DNA of 64,000 bases from Anaeramoeba flamelloides (GCA_027625915.1 JANTQA010000057.1:4960001-5024000), one strand, 5' to 3'. Shown: positions 36,110-49,384, counted from the stretch's first letter. The notes: generated by a model from the letters alone, not told the origin. Made by a program: numbers and translations.

Positions 36110-38504
36110 AAGGTAAAGCGGAAAAACCAAAAAATGAAATCTAAAAACATCAAGAAAACTACAAAAAATCTTATCATTTTTAAGAACTCGTTTCCAATTG
36201 AAAATGGGTGTTATGTGTGCTCTAATAAGTGTTTAAGGATTGGTAAATCTCACAAAGTTTTGCCAAGTTAGATATAATAAGTAAAAAAATGAAATCATAT
36301 TATGAAAATTGTCTGTACTCTTTTCTGGTATTTCCAGAAATCAAAAAGAGGATCGGAAATAAATAGCTTTTTGAGAAAATTTCACTTTAGAACTATTTTT
36401 ATAACCCTGGGCACCCGATTAGAAATTTCTAGGTTTTTTTTTATCGTTTAAGGAAGTTAATTAAGAGGGTTTTAAAATTTGCACTGAAAGGTCAAAAGTA
36501 GGAAATTTCCATTTTTTGATGATTAATTCTTGGATATTTCCGACAAAGATATATTTTGATAATAATACACTGAACCAGACTTGAGGTTGTCTCGAATTTA
36601 TCAAAATTCCCATTTCAAGAAAAGATCATTTTTTTTTCATTCAAGTGACTCGGTTTTTTTTAATTTACCAAAACTGACTAATTTTTGCAAATTTAATTTC
36701 CATTAGATCCTTTCATAACAAAATTCCTAAAAAACTTTCACACTTACCTCAGCACAAATTGTCTTGATACAACTCATTAAGTTTTGAGAGAAACAAGACA
36801 AACAAAAAGAAAATATCATATGGAGATAAAAAAAGAGAGGTTTTGTTAGTTTGTAAGGATGACTTCTGTTCAAAAATCAAATCGGGAGATACAATATCGG
36901 AAAAGAGTTGTTGAGAACTTCAATCAAAGAAATAACAAAAAGAATCAACACAAAAGAAATTTTGAGAAAATCACAACTCTTTTTTTTGAATTAATCTGAT
37001 TTCTAGAGACAATAGAACAATCCATATAATTCAATGATCAAAAATCATCGAAAATGTGATCTTTTAAAGTTTAGAGTTGTTTATTGATCCAGAAAAGAGA
37101 AGCGGAGAGGAAAAAAACCAATTTTGATTACTTTAGTTTTTTTTACAAAATAAAAAAATAAAAATCTTTGATTTAATTCAAGAAATGAGTGTTTTTATTC
37201 AGACGTAAATGTAACGAATTTATATTCTAATATACTAAATTTATATACCTATTAAAAATGTAAATCAAAATAGATAAAAAAATTGATTGTGAAAAGAATA
37301 ATAAAAAATCGTTTATTGATTGTTCTTATCTATAAATTTTGAAATAATTACTTCTTTTCCTCTTTTTTTTATTTTTAATTTATTAATTTAATACCCTTTT
37401 ATTCTCAAATTATTGAGAAAATAATTATTATCTATGTCAAAATAATTTCAAATATGATTTTTAATTCCAATTTTTCTTTAATTCGTTTTATTCATACTTT
37501 TTTTTGGTAACTGTAATAAAAATGCTATCAAAATTTTACTTTATATCTTTTTGAAATTCTTTAAGATGTCTTTCCTTTATGGCTCTTAGATTGTCATCAA
37601 ATCAAGCTTGTCTAAATCATTACAAAGTAACAATAAAATAAATTCTATTCCAAAATTTTTATCAATTTTTTTGACTTGTGATTTAATAAAAAGAATGAGA
37701 CAAAATTAAGTGAAATTTTTTTCCCATTTATTTTTTCAATACCAGTAAAAAGAGAAATTTAATTAATTTTTTTCTTCAAAAACATCATTTTTTTTTTATT
37801 AGGATTTGTGTGATTTAAAAACTATCAATTTTAGTCTAGATTATAAAAAAATACAAACTTATAAATTTTAAAAAGATTTATTTTTCTCAGTTTTTTTCAC
37901 AGTCTAAACTTCCGTTGTTTGTCAGATAATTAAGATTTAATTATTAAAAAAAAGTATAAAATTCCAAAGGAGTGTGGGTTTTAAAATTTAATAATATTAA
38001 TATAATTATTTGAATTTAACACAATATAACAAAGTTAACTTAAAATTGACAAATAAATGAAAGAAATCGATATACCAGTTTTCAGAAAAAGTGTAAGAAG
38101 AATACTTTTTTTTCCAAAATAACATCTAGGTGTAGGGATAGTTCCCCAACATAAATGGACTTTATTTAGATATTTTGATTATATATTACTATAGATAATT
38201 AAATAATTATTAATAGATTTGTTGACTCTTTAGACATTTAAATACAGTGGATGTACTATATTCCACAGAAGGGCATAATCACTAAACACAAATATTAAAG
38301 TCTTGTTATATGCTGAAATAATTTAAATGAATAGACCAAAACCCAGTAAAATTTTATATTGTCTAAAAAAAAAGATATCTCAATTTTCTAATTTTTGGCT
38401 ACAAACTATTGAAATATATACTTTCTCTTTATGTATTTTCAAAAAAGAGGATTTTATTTTTGAAATTTCATAAAAAATCTAAGTTTATAGAGGGTCTATT
38501 TTTT
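36110..38504. other. Gene-free AT-rich stretch upstream of the ankyrin-like gene
   Basis: I see no supported gene or element. Some less repetitive patches near 36380-36600 have no long frame. Confidence 0.4.
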
Positions 38505-38976
38505 CATTTACAATATTAATTTAAGCTGAAACTTTCTACTAACTGTATTAATAACTATGGTATTGTTATCAAAATATGGTCTTTGAAATAATTCCAAAAA
38601 ATGATTAAAAAAAGATGACTTTTTTTATGAAGAAAGTAATGCAAGACAAATTTCAAGAAATATTTAGAAATATAAAAGGATATAATTGATTATTTAAACA
38701 GTAAAATACAGTTTTATATTTTTCATTATCTTGGAAATTTTTTTGAGATTAAAAATTTGTGAAAATGCTTTTTTTGATCAAAAAGAAAATAAAAAGTAGT
38801 ATTTTTCATCTTAAAAAATACCCAATAAAAACGAGATCATGAATTTTAATAATTTTTATTGATTTGGTAACATCCTAAAAACAAACTGACCGGTTATAAA
38901 GAATCAATAAATAGTATTTAATGAAATTATATATTAAATTTGTTTTTTGATAATTGTATTTAATAAATATATTAAA

Positions 38977-39018
<42 letters not shown>
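38505..39018. repeat. Dispersed repeat R3 (copy 2) and (AT)20
   Basis: Bases 38505-38945 align with 32095-32520. A perfect (AT)n tract of 40 bases follows at 38979-39018. Confidence 0.6.
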
Positions 39019-39021
<3 letters not shown>

Positions 39022-39354
39022 TTTTTTACAAGTTATTCTAACTTTTTTTGCTGAAAAATTATTCAGGCGACTTATATAATATTAAATCCATGATATAGGT
39101 TTTTTTTATTCATTTTAAAACATTTTTTTCAGGTTTTGGTTTTGAATTTTATTTTTTACATCTGTTAGAAGTAATCAAAAATAAATAGGTAGAATCCATC
39201 AGTTTTTTTTTAAGTGCACTCCCAATAAATCATATTTTTAAAAAAGTATGTTAATTTTGGATCAATTTGGTTTTTTTTTTAGAATTCTTCAAAAGTTTTA
39301 CATTCCCCCACTCATACGGGTGAACATGTCTTTATATCTTGAAATTTTAAACTA

Positions 39355-39925
39355 TGATCTTTTTCGGTCAAATGAGCCTTTTTTTATTAAATAACTAATA
39401 CACGTTCTTTTAGTTTTATTCTCTTCAATATAAATTTTTTAATTTGTAGATTCAATATCATTTTTTCTATTTAAGTTAATTTTTTTTTTATTTTTGTTTT
39501 TCTTTTTTTTTTTCATCTTTTATTTATAGATTTTTTATTTTAATAAGGCCAATTTGAAAAAAAAATCTTTGAAAAACATAAATTAACTTTAAGAAAAATG
39601 GGATTGTGTAATTTCTTTTAAAAAAAGGATACAATTACTCTTAAAAAAAACACGTTGTCAACAATTTTAATTTTCCAAAGAAATTGAGAATTTTGCAAGA
39701 GATCTTTTAATGAAAGGGATACGAAAATATTTTTAACCTTTTATTTTTTTTTGGAAAATCTAAAGTTTGTTTATATATATATATTTCTTTTATGAATATC
39801 ATCAGGTATCCTAAGTTTATAAATTATCTTATTTCTCAACAATCATATATTGGTTGATTATTTCTAAAAAAAAATTGGAAATTTTCATTTTTTATTAGGA
39901 CATTTAAGTGAAATGATGTTTAAAA
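39355..39925 (+). repeat. Dispersed repeat R2 (copy 3)
   Basis: Same orientation as 2184-2745 and alignable along most of its length. Shared words include 'gttgtcaacaattttaattt' and 'aaagaaattgagaa'. No coding capacity and no clear terminal repeats. Confidence 0.65.
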
Positions 39926-40444
39926 AATATGAATTCTTTATCTTTTTTCCTTTTTAATTTTTTTAAAAAAACACAATTCTTGTAATTTCTTTTAGAAATT
40001 ATTTAGAATTATGTATTTATTTAATTTAGTTAATATAATAATTGAATTTGTATTTCAAATACTCATTTCGGGAATTGTGTTTTTTTAATTTGTAATTCAA
40101 AAAAAAAAATGATGGAAAAATTTCAAAAATTCTTCTGTATAACTTTAAACGTGAGGTTAGGAATTTAAAAAAAAAAAAAACAAATAACAAATAAAAAATA
40201 ACAAATAGCAAATAATGACCAATTATTAATATATTTTATTTCCCATTCAAAAAAATTTTTTGAATTTCAATTTTAATTTGTTTTTGTTTATTCCCTCGAT
40301 CATATTACGCTCTATTTATCTTAATTTTATTTTTTTTTGTTTTTCAATAAAACTATTTTTCTAATAAAAATATATAAATAGATCTCAGAGTTTTAAATAA
40401 TCCTTTTTAATAATAAATAAATAAATCATAAATTAATTATTTAT

Positions 40445-41680
40445 TTATTTTTCAGTGTTTAAATATTCATTTAATCCTTTTATAAGCCTTTCCATTGCCG
40501 TCTCCATGATTTCCCATTCCAAAGCATAACACATTCTAAACCAGCCGGGTTCAGCAAAATAAAACCCACCCATTCCAGCAAGGATTTGTACATGATAATT
40601 GTCTAAAAGGAAATCGTGTAATTCAATTTCTGAGATTTCGCCTCTTTCTGGTTCTTTTAAGAATTTTCGAAGGTCAAGACAGAAGAAAAAAGCAGAGGTA
40701 GACTTTGCGTAAGGTACTTCAGCATTGTCTAGCATCTTGGTAACTTTTAAATATTGCTTGTGGATCATTTTTCGGTTATTTGTGATCCAATTGTCTCTAA
40801 ATTCATGGTTACAGAGCAGTTGTTCGATGCTTAGCATTGTGTCTTTTGACAGCGAGCTATAAAAGCTTGACTGTTTGACAACATTCATCAATTGTTCATT
40901 TTTTGAGTAAATGACGCCTGTTCTCCATCCGGGGATACAAAAGTCCTTGGAAAGCCCATAGACCATTGTCACTAATTCGGGCTTTTCGACTTTGATGGAC
41001 ATTACAGACACAAATTTCTTTTCTGGATCAAACACCTCGAGGGCATAGATTTCATCGGAGATGAGATGAATTTCCTTTTCTTGGCACCAGTTCACAATCT
41101 TGACTAGCTCTTCACGTTCAATCACGGTTCCCATGGGGTTGTCTGGGTTTGTTAACAGCAAGGCTTTAATTTTGTTTTCTTGTAAATACTCGTCAGTCAA
41201 TTTTTCCAGATTGCTCAGCTTAAATCGCACCAAATTGACATCGCAATTGAACAAATCAAAGTCAAACCCAGAGTAGCATGGCACAGGGACAAGAACACCA
41301 TCACCTACATCTGTAACAGCTTGGCACACAATAGACACGCCAACGCCGCACCCGCTACACATGCTTATGTGATCGACATTGACATCTACACAGCCCATAT
41401 GATCCTCAAGCAATTCCTTAAATGCCTGGAGCAGTTTGGGTGTTCCGTTTGAGTCTCCATATTTGAAGTATGTTACGGGGAACTTTGGTCTGACCATGAC
41501 ACGATCATAAAGCTTGTCGTTGTTAAGATCGCTCATAGCAGTTCCTAAATTAATGAACCCTTCTTGGTTTTCTTTAGAATAAACACTCGACGCACACTTC
41601 ATTGCACCCTTGACTAAAGGGTGATTCATTAAGTCCCTTTTTAAGTATTTTTGTACACGGTTTGAAAGTGGATAACTCAT
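40445..41680 (-). CDS. PLP-dependent aminotransferase, ACC-synthase-like (411 aa)
   Basis: Fold-type I, class I/II aminotransferase. Starts at ATG 41680, single exon, full family length. Seen residues: YFKYGDSNGTPKL (71-83), Tyr136 in PCYSG, TNPDNPMG (177-184), SDEIY (208-212, Asp209 and Tyr212), the PLP-binding Lys245 in YGLSKDFCIPGWRTG with Arg253, and Arg382 in GWFRMCYA for the substrate carboxylate. The DLNND-YFKYGD pattern and the SKDFCIPGWR motif resemble the 1-aminocyclopropane-1-carboxylate synthase-like group, whose members outside plants are often transaminases or beta-lyases, so substrate and reaction are open. No targeting peptide is evident, so it is probably cytosolic. Confidence 0.93.
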   Translation of the reverse strand: MSYPLSNRVQKYLKRDLMNHPLVKGAMKCASSVYSKENQEGFINLGTAMSDLNNDKLYDRVMVRPKFPVTYFKYGDSNGTPKLLQAFKELLEDHMGCVDVNVDHISMCSGCGVGVSIVCQAVTDVGDGVLVPVPCYSGFDFDLFNCDVNLVRFKLSNLEKLTDEYLQENKIKALLLTNPDNPMGTVIEREELVKIVNWCQEKEIHLISDEIYALEVFDPEKKFVSVMSIKVEKPELVTMVYGLSKDFCIPGWRTGVIYSKNEQLMNVVKQSSFYSSLSKDTMLSIEQLLCNHEFRDNWITNNRKMIHKQYLKVTKMLDNAEVPYAKSTSAFFFCLDLRKFLKEPERGEISEIELHDFLLDNYHVQILAGMGGFYFAEPGWFRMCYALEWEIMETAMERLIKGLNEYLNTEK

Positions 41681-42981
41681 GGTTTAATAGTTTGCTAAAA
41701 TAAAAAAAAAAAAATGAAAAAAAATGATTCCTCAATTATCCAAGGTTTGTTTTTTTTCTTCTTATGAACAACGCATTTGATAACTGTTTTTTTTTGTGAC
41801 CAAGAAAGTTAACTGTTTTTTGATTTCACGGTTTGTTTCACTTTTTATTCTCTCCTTTTGAAGAAAAGGTTGGAGTATTATTCATGAGACTGATGTTTTT
41901 TTTTATTAATTTGAGATTATTTTGTTTAACTAATTCAACTTTTTAGTCATATTTGCAACCAAACTGAACAAAAAAATCATTAAAGCAAATCCCCAGGGCT
42001 AAACTAATATTTTTATATCTTGTCTTGTCATCAGTTAATGAATTTCTTATGAATTTTTTAATTCAAGAAATAAATCATTTTTATCAGAGAAAGGAAAAAT
42101 AATAAGATTTGAAATCTTTGTAAAAAGCTGACCGTTCGTATATACGGGCTGTGTAATTGGTAATCAAATACTCCACAAATTTCAAGAAATCTATTTTAAA
42201 ACAATAAAAATTTTGTTAATCTTGATTTTTAATTGGTACAATTTTCATTTGAAAAACTTTCAAATAGGTTTTTTGAATTGTTTTTGAATAAAAAACTTTC
42301 TGGATGTTTCTTAGGTGATTTTTTATCTTTAGATTTTAAAGGTGAGTTACTACTCAAGGATTTATTTAAACAGGACAAAACTGATATTTGTAAATAATAA
42401 AAGGGAAAAAATTTCGAATTGATTTTCTTTTTTTACAACTACAACCTCACTTTGAGGTAGAATTCTCAGTTCAATCATAAGGCAACCCAAAATATGTCAA
42501 AAAAGTCCAAAACAAATAAATAGAGACTGCAAATTACAATTTATTCTTTTCCAAACTCTAATTGTAAAAAAGATAAATGAAAATTTTATCCAATAAGGCA
42601 ACAATTATTGATATCTAAAAAATTACTTACAGAAAAAAAAATAACGCCCAAAAGCCCATAATTATCAACGAAAAATACTAAAAGAAATGATTTTAATTCT
42701 TAAAAATATAGAATTGTATTTGATCTTTGCAAGAATATTGTAAATTCAAATGAAAATTATCATTCTATCGAGATTTAACCTTTACTTTTTTACATTATTT
42801 TTCAAAATTGTTTTGAAATAACCAATAACAATTTACAAACCAAACCAATGAATTGGTAGGTTTCACAAAAGAAAAACAATTTCTTAAATATGATTAAATA
42901 ACTCTGACAAAATTCAAATTATACCAGCATCATTTTTCCTATTATTTTTTTCTTCCAAAAAAACATTTGTTTTTTAAAAAA
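41681..42981. other. Gene-free stretch between divergent genes
   Basis: Shared upstream region of the aminotransferase (minus) and the coiled-coil gene (plus). AT-rich. I see no motif I can name. Confidence 0.4.
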
Positions 42982-43264
42982 ATGTCTTATGTGTCTCGAA
43001 AACCAGAAGAAGACTTAAAAAGCGAAAAAGAAACAACCAGTCCAAATTCGAGTGAAGAAAGTTCTTCAAATTGTGACAACTTTCCAAATAAAACGAAACA
43101 TTCAAGCAGTTCTGAATTGGTGATGGACAAAAAAATGCTTCAAAAAATTAAAAACAAAGCAAATGAAGAAATGAAAAACAAATACGAGAAACAAATAAAG
43201 AAGCTACAGCAAACTTACATTCTTAAAGAAAAAATTTATAAACAAGAGGTCTCGAAATTAAAAG
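42982..43264 (+). CDS. First exon of a Ser-rich/coiled-coil protein
   Basis: ATG 42982 opens a frame (MSYVSRKPEED) with a Ser-rich acidic segment (SSEESSSN) and then a coiled coil (MKNKYEKQIKKLQQ, KEKIYKQEVSKLK). It ends in phase 1 at a good donor, g|GTAATT at 43265. Continuation A is the exon at 49687-50558, whose CATAG acceptor gives a phase-1 join (g|at, Asp) and unbroken heptads; this needs a 6.4-kb intron. Continuation B is a 53-nt intron to an AAAG acceptor at 43317, also giving Asp but reaching a stop after about ten codons. TAG acceptors elsewhere in the window favour A. Confidence 0.75.
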
Positions 43265-43388
43265 GTAATTTCCAAAATTTGATGATTTTTTATTCCATTT
43301 TTAAAAAAAAAAATTAAAGATCTGAAGGCCAAAAAAAAAAGTTTCTTTTGATTTCTTCAAACTATTTCAAACAACCTTTCACAAACAA

Positions 43389-43637
43389 ATGGTCAAAACA
43401 CTTCAAAACAAACTGACCTATCTTTTCCGCTTTTTTTTCCAAATTGAAATCCAATACCTTACTTCCAAATTAAATACATTTTTGAATTAAATGGTGAATA
43501 AAACAATCGCCAAGAATTTAATGGAACGAACAACTGCTCAAAAAGTTATCAAACAAAATTTTGAAAAGAGTTACCCATCTGCCTTTCACTGGCTTTCTGA
43601 TCTTTTTTCCACAAATTTTTTTTTGTATTCAAATTAG
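43389..43637 (+). pseudogene. Coding-like scrap of two abutting small frames
   Basis: In one frame, 33 codons from ATG 43389 (MVKTLQNKLTYLFRF...) end in TAA. The next codon is ATG 43491, opening 48 more codons (...QNFEKSYPSAFHWLSDL...) to a TAG at 43637. Composition looks like protein rather than AT noise. It may be the relic of a longer frame or unrecognised exons. The hairpin element begins 15 bases later. Confidence 0.3.
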
Positions 43638-43651
43638 CAAGGACATTTTAA

Positions 43652-43802
43652 GGACTATCTAAAATAAAGCCACCATGGGAGTCCTAGAATCAAAACATCA
43701 GTGAATTAGACTCTTTTATTCTTGATCTAAAGAGATAAAGAGTCTAATTCACTGATGTTTTGATTCGTAAGACTCCCATGGTGGCTTTATTTTAGATAGT
43801 CC
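43652..43802. mobile_element. Near-perfect hairpin MITE (151 bp) between TTAA sites
   Basis: The arms 43652-43715 and 43738-43802 are inverted repeats with only a few differences, leaving a loop of about 22 bases. The ends GGACTATC.../...GATAGTCC are flanked by TTAA at 43648-43651 and 43803-43806. The near-identity of the arms suggests a recent insertion. The ends are loosely like those of the TTAA element at 14131-15065, so a shared family is possible. A TA target is an alternative reading. Confidence 0.85.
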
Positions 43803-44089
43803 TTAAGAAACTGGAACTAAAAAGTAATTTTTGATCTTTAAAGGGCTACCACAAGAACAAAAACAAGGACACCATAGTTTATGTCATTTTTTTTTTACTG
43901 GTATTTGAAATAGAAATCGGATCAAATTTAAAAGCCCAATTTTAAATAATTATTTAAGGAAGGTGGAATAATTATCATAAGTTTTGAAAAATTTAATTGT
44001 GAAAACCTTACTTAAAAAAGACTTTTTCGTTACTATAAGAAATTGAACTTTGGAGATCAAAATGTCACTAATCACTCTATTTGTGAAAA

Positions 44090-44960
44090 GAAATGGACCT
44101 AAAATAAACCAGAGTTGGATCCTAAATTTATATGAAATTTTTTTTATATTAAATTTTTGGTTTTATTAAATTTTGTTTTGAATCGAGAAATGTGTTTCTA
44201 CGAATGAGTGTAAATTAATCAAATTGTAAACCAACAGAATAGACCTGGGAAGGTGTATATTTCAAACAAATCTTTTCTTTTTGAAGAAAAAACAAGAAAG
44301 ATCACTTTTTCCAAATAAACTTGTTGAAACCAAGTATGAAAAAAAAAAAATTAAACAAAAGTATATTTTCGAAGATTTTTTTTCTTTTTCTTCTTAATTT
44401 GTAAAATTGCAGATAATTAGTTATTACCTTGAAATTCACATCTCCATTTCATTTATTATTTTTTAACCAAAACTTTTTTTTACAAATTGGTTTTCAAAAT
44501 TCTTTTTTCAAATCTTGCTTATCAAACAAAACCAAGAAAAAACAAAGAATATCGATTTAAAAATCAAAGTAAAACAAAGGAGCAGAATTCTTGAAATAAA
44601 AAAACAACTCCAAAAGATTCAACCCAAAGAAAAAGAATTTAATTGAAAAAAATTTAAAGCAAAATTCTTAATTATTTTGAGTTCTCTTTTTTAATAGATC
44701 AAAAATAAAAAATTATCAAATCAAATGAATTCGTCCAATAAATCTTTATTTCTGAAGAGAAATTTAATAAATATCTTATTTTCTGAACACAATCAAGAAT
44801 TGGATGAACTAAATAAAATTGGAATTAAAAATCCATTTTGGAAAATTCTTTAGAAAATAAAAAGTAATCTGTTTCTCAATAAATCTTACAAATATAAGTA
44901 TTTCCATAAAGAAATAAAAATAAAATTGAACAAAGAAGCAGTGCACTAAACATATCAACT
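44090..44960 (+). repeat. Dispersed repeat R1 (copy 3)
   Basis: Aligns with 13850-14126 plus 15066-15560, without the 935-bp insert, and in its second half with 1-480. No coding capacity and no terminal repeats seen. Confidence 0.65.
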
Positions 44961-46689
44961 ATTAAAGATAATAACAAGAAATAAATGATTTGTATTTATT
45001 TTTTCTTGATTAATTTTTTCATTTTTTTGAAGCTAATTTTATGAATTTGTCTGTAAATATATTATACTAAGGCATCTGGCACCCCTCAGATTTATTTAAA
45101 TATAAATATATTTTGGCAAAGAAATGATTTTAAGGATTTGATTTTTGTATAAACTGAGCTCCTCAAAATAGGTAGAATTCACCTATTCTCTAAAAATAGA
45201 GTGTTTTGTAGTTTATAGCTATTTTAAAAAAAGCACATACTGAATGTTTTTCAAGTATTACTACACACTGTATAATTCAACCGTTTTAAGCAGGCTGAAT
45301 AACACTTTATAAAACGTTTAGTACTTACTTTTTAATGGAATATATATACTTTGTTTCTGTCAAATGGGGAATCCAAAAAAAACAAAATTTTCAAATATCA
45401 ATTATTTTTTATATTTGAGTTTGAAGAACAAATAAAAAACAAGTAGAATAATACACATTAGAATAGTCTGATATCCATGGGAAGTAAACTTAATCAATCG
45501 ATATATTTTCATAAAAATTGAAAAACTCAAAATTCTTAGTGCACCTAATTGAGAAACAAAAACAAGAATATTTTTTATGATCTTCTATTGAAGATACAAA
45601 GAAAATTCCAATAGAAATCAATATAATTTTTCTATAATCATTTACACCCTTTCAATAACATTTGAATAACATGTTTTCACTTCTCGACTCTTGATCTTTC
45701 AATAAAAAAAAAAAATTCCAAATGGATTAGGTATCAAAAAAAAATCAAAAAAAAATAGAAAAAAAGAGAAAAAATGTGAAAAAATGATTTCAATTTTAAA
45801 ATTTCTAAAATTAATTTTTTTCTTCTATTGTCCATTCAAACCCTTTGAACATATACATTATAACCATTACAACTGGGGAACTTTGACTGGAAAATATTTT
45901 ATCAAACACTTTTTTTTTTTTTTTTTTTCGAGAAGGTAAATGGACTTAAATTATAACATGGAAAAAAATTGCAAAATGTGAAAAATTGCAAACTTTTTTG
46001 AATACTAATCTATGTATTTTATATGAAAAAAAAAAAAAAGGTATCTTAAAGGCCGGTAACATTCCAGACCATTGTCAGATGATATTAAAAAACTGGATAA
46101 AACTTATTTGTAAAAAGAGTCTTCCAATTTTTTTATCCAGAGAAAAAAATACATTGGAAACCTTAAGCAATTGTATAGTTTTATAAGTTTGGCTGAGTAA
46201 ATAAAAATAATTTTAAAAAGTTGAAAAAATATTAAAAAAAAAAAATCCTCTATTTAGAATAATATTTCAATTCTCTAATTATTAAAATTGCTTAACTATT
46301 ATAAAACAATATCTTTTAAACCCATTATTCATTTTATTATTATCATTTCTATTTTGTCTAAAAATGAGAATAAAAAAAAAAAATGAGTAGATTATCCACA
46401 TAAAGAATTTCGAAAAGATTTTAATAGTCATTCTCATAATAATTTCGAATCAATATTGCATTTTTTACTCAGGATATCCATAAACTATCCATTTTACTCT
46501 TTGATCATTCATTATTTTTGATATTTAAGATTCTTTTTTTTTTCTTTTTTTTTGTTAGATCTGCTTTTTTCATATAGGAATTGAATTACTTTACACTTTA
46601 ATAAACAATCATTCCCCACAAACACATGCTTTGATAACTATTAAAACAATGGTGTTGTTTAAATCTTTTTATTTAATTTGGTGAACAAA
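44961..46689. other. Gene-free AT-rich stretch inside the candidate intron
   Basis: Mostly poly-A/T. A 66-codon frame at 45986-46186 (...GILKAGNIPDHCQMILKNW...) is less repetitive than its surroundings but has no recognisable domain; I do not call it a gene. Confidence 0.4.
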
Positions 46690-47390
46690 AAAAATATCAT
46701 TAAAAAAAAATATTGATAAAGTCCATAAAGATAAAAGCCATTTCCAAAAAAGAGTGGCAAATGTATTTTAAAATAACTTTATTAAACCTAATTCTAATAT
46801 ATTATTTAAATATCCAAAATTGTTATTCATCATTAATTGATTGTCTGTAATAATTCAATTTGCGTATTTGTATGAAATTAATTTAATTAACAAAAGACAT
46901 CAAGTTTCTGATCACAATTTTATATGATATTTTTTAGGTGCGAAAATTTGTGTTTATTTTGTACTTTTTGATCTTATTAATTTTTTTCCTAAAAAGATTT
47001 AATCTTAACAAATTTTCGAATAGAAGGTAAAATTTAAAACTATATTTTATTGTTTAAAATTTGTTTGTTTTCTTAACATATTAATTGCCCGTTTTTTATT
47101 GAAATTGGTAAGACAATCATTTTCTACAAAAAAATTGTTTTTTTTTTTTTTATTAAATTTTTTTTGGAAATATTTTGATTGGCATATTTTGAAATAAAAT
47201 AATCTTAGTCACTAATTCAATTAGTATTAATATTCCACTTAATTTTATATAATGTCTTACTAAGAGAAATAATTTTAAAGACAATATTAATAAATATATA
47301 TATATATAAATAACTCACCCTTTTGGAAATACCTTATATCTCATAGAACCCCAAATATTCTAATTGCATTTGAAATAAAATTTTTAATTT
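46690..47390 (+). repeat. Dispersed repeat R5 (copy 1)
   Basis: Aligns with 55490-56150 (shared 'ttttatatgatattttttag' versus 'ttttatctgatattttttaa', later 'aactatattttattgttta'). No coding capacity. Confidence 0.6.
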
Positions 47391-49019
47391 GAATTGTGAT
47401 GAAAAGATTCTAGGATAATAAAATTTTATAAACAATTATCTTAGAAAGAATAATTTTATAATTAAAAATTGTATAGGTTAATTACAATAAAAAAATAGTT
47501 TGAAATAAATTTTTCAACATTTGAAAATTTTTTCTTGGTTCTTGTGATTTTATTATTTTTCAAGAGAAATTTTGTCAAATATATATATATATATTTGAAA
47601 AGTTTGCCTATGCACCAAAAACCTCTTAGTTTTAACGTTTTCAAAACATCACACTTTACTGGAATTTTTTTGGGTCCCTTTGCACCCCAACATTACCTAA
47701 AATACTTTAATTAATAATTTATACATTACAAAAGATATTTTGACGTCACATAGAAAATTTTTTTATCTACTGATTACAATCCAATAGCAATATATATATA
47801 TATTATATTTGATTCCTAATTAAATTAAAAATGAAAAAAAAAAATATAAATTAAAATTTAAAAAAACAAATAATATTTTTTTCATTGAAAAATTTCAAAG
47901 TTTTTTCAACAAAGAATATTTTTTCAAATTGAAATGATTTGGCCAATTGTTCGATTCAGATTAATAATTGATTTATTTTTTTTGAATTTTTAATATTTTT
48001 TTGAATTTTTGACTTTTTAAAATCTAGACATAAAATAAACAATATTATTGAATAAGAGACCATAGATCAAAAATTATTTTCCAAGATCTGTATTAATTTA
48101 GATTGATAAATTCAATTACCGCAAAGATTTTTTTTCAACTTTTTACTAACAACAAAATTCAAAAAAAAAAAAATTATTGGTTTCGAAGATTATTTTATTG
48201 TTCCTGAATACTATATAAAAGTTATTATTATTTTTTTTTTAAATAATTAGGGTGGATTGCTTTATATATTAAAAAAGTTTGGATTAATTTAATTCAAAAT
48301 CTATTAATGAAATTTTTTTACAATTTTTTTTTTTTTTTGTTTTTTCAAGTATTTTCTATTGCTTGAATAAAAGTTTTAGAAAATTATTCATATTAAAAAT
48401 TTAATTCTGACCTAAAGAAATGAATTTCATTTTCCCCACTAATTCAATATTTATTGAAATTTTGTCTGAAAGAAAAAATGAAAATTTCTCAGTAATATAT
48501 TTTTTTATTTATTGTCTCATAATTAACATCAATATTTATTAGTTATTATTATTAAATTAATGTGTTGAGTTTTGAATTACTATTATTGTAATTTCATTTC
48601 TTATTTAAAAAAATTAAAAAAAAATAAAAAACCACAAAAAAATTTCCAAAATGAATAATTAAGTTTTTTTTCAATATCAAAAAAAAATACAATAATATAA
48701 CGACTTTATATTTGCACTATTTTGACTTTTTATTAAAATTAAAATCTGTATTAAATACAAATAGAAAATAAATATTATTAGTACATCAATATCATTTTAA
48801 AACTTTTCTTTTAAACTTGATGAAATTTTGATAAATCAGGGATGATATGGGATTATAAACTTCATTTCAAAAATTGTTACTCACCTGAAATAATAAATTG
48901 AAAAAAAAATACTATCCTTTAATATTCAAGAACAACAATTAATAATTAAATCTGATTTTTAATTTACTTTTAAGTCATTCTAAATTTATAAAAACCTGAT
49001 TTTCTAAAAATTAAAAAAA
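47391..49019. other. Gene-free AT-rich stretch
   Basis: Poly-A/T and short (AT)n tracts (47578-47594, 47791-47803). I see no gene or element. Confidence 0.4.
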
Positions 49020-49240
49020 AAATAAAAATCAAAAACTAAAAAAAAAAGTGAGTCACAATTTTTGAAATGAGTATTACGGATTTTTAATTACTGAACTTTC
49101 ACTGAAAAAAAGTTAACTCGAAGATTTTTTTCTAATTATTAAATTCATTATCAAAGACATTACAGAGTCTCAATTTTCTTAGTGATTTTTTGTCTTTTCC
49201 AATATCTTTTTTTTTTTCACTTGATCTTTTGCAGAAAAAA
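49020..49240 (+). repeat. Dispersed repeat R4 (copy 2)
   Basis: Aligns with 33540-33770. The same relative order, repeat first and then the gene fragment, is seen at 33.5-34.5 kb and at 49.0-49.5 kb, so the two were probably duplicated together. Confidence 0.6.
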
Positions 49241-49384
49241 ACAAAAAACAAAAAACAAAAAAGAAAAATTAAAAGAAAAAAAAAAAAAAACGAAAATGAA
49301 AAACAAATAAAAAAAAAAAATTGAAAAAGACAAAGTAAAAATTAAAAAACAAAGAAAAAGAAATGAAAAACAAAAATTTGAGAA

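Noticed and set aside
20622-39018. (AT)n tracts as regulatory or replication origin sites
   Set aside because: Such tracts are common in this DNA and nothing nearby supports a specific role.
43265-43317. 53-nt intron as the only intron of the first coiled-coil exon
   Set aside because: It needs an AAAG acceptor, unlike the TAG acceptors elsewhere, and leads to a stop after about ten codons. Kept only as an alternative.
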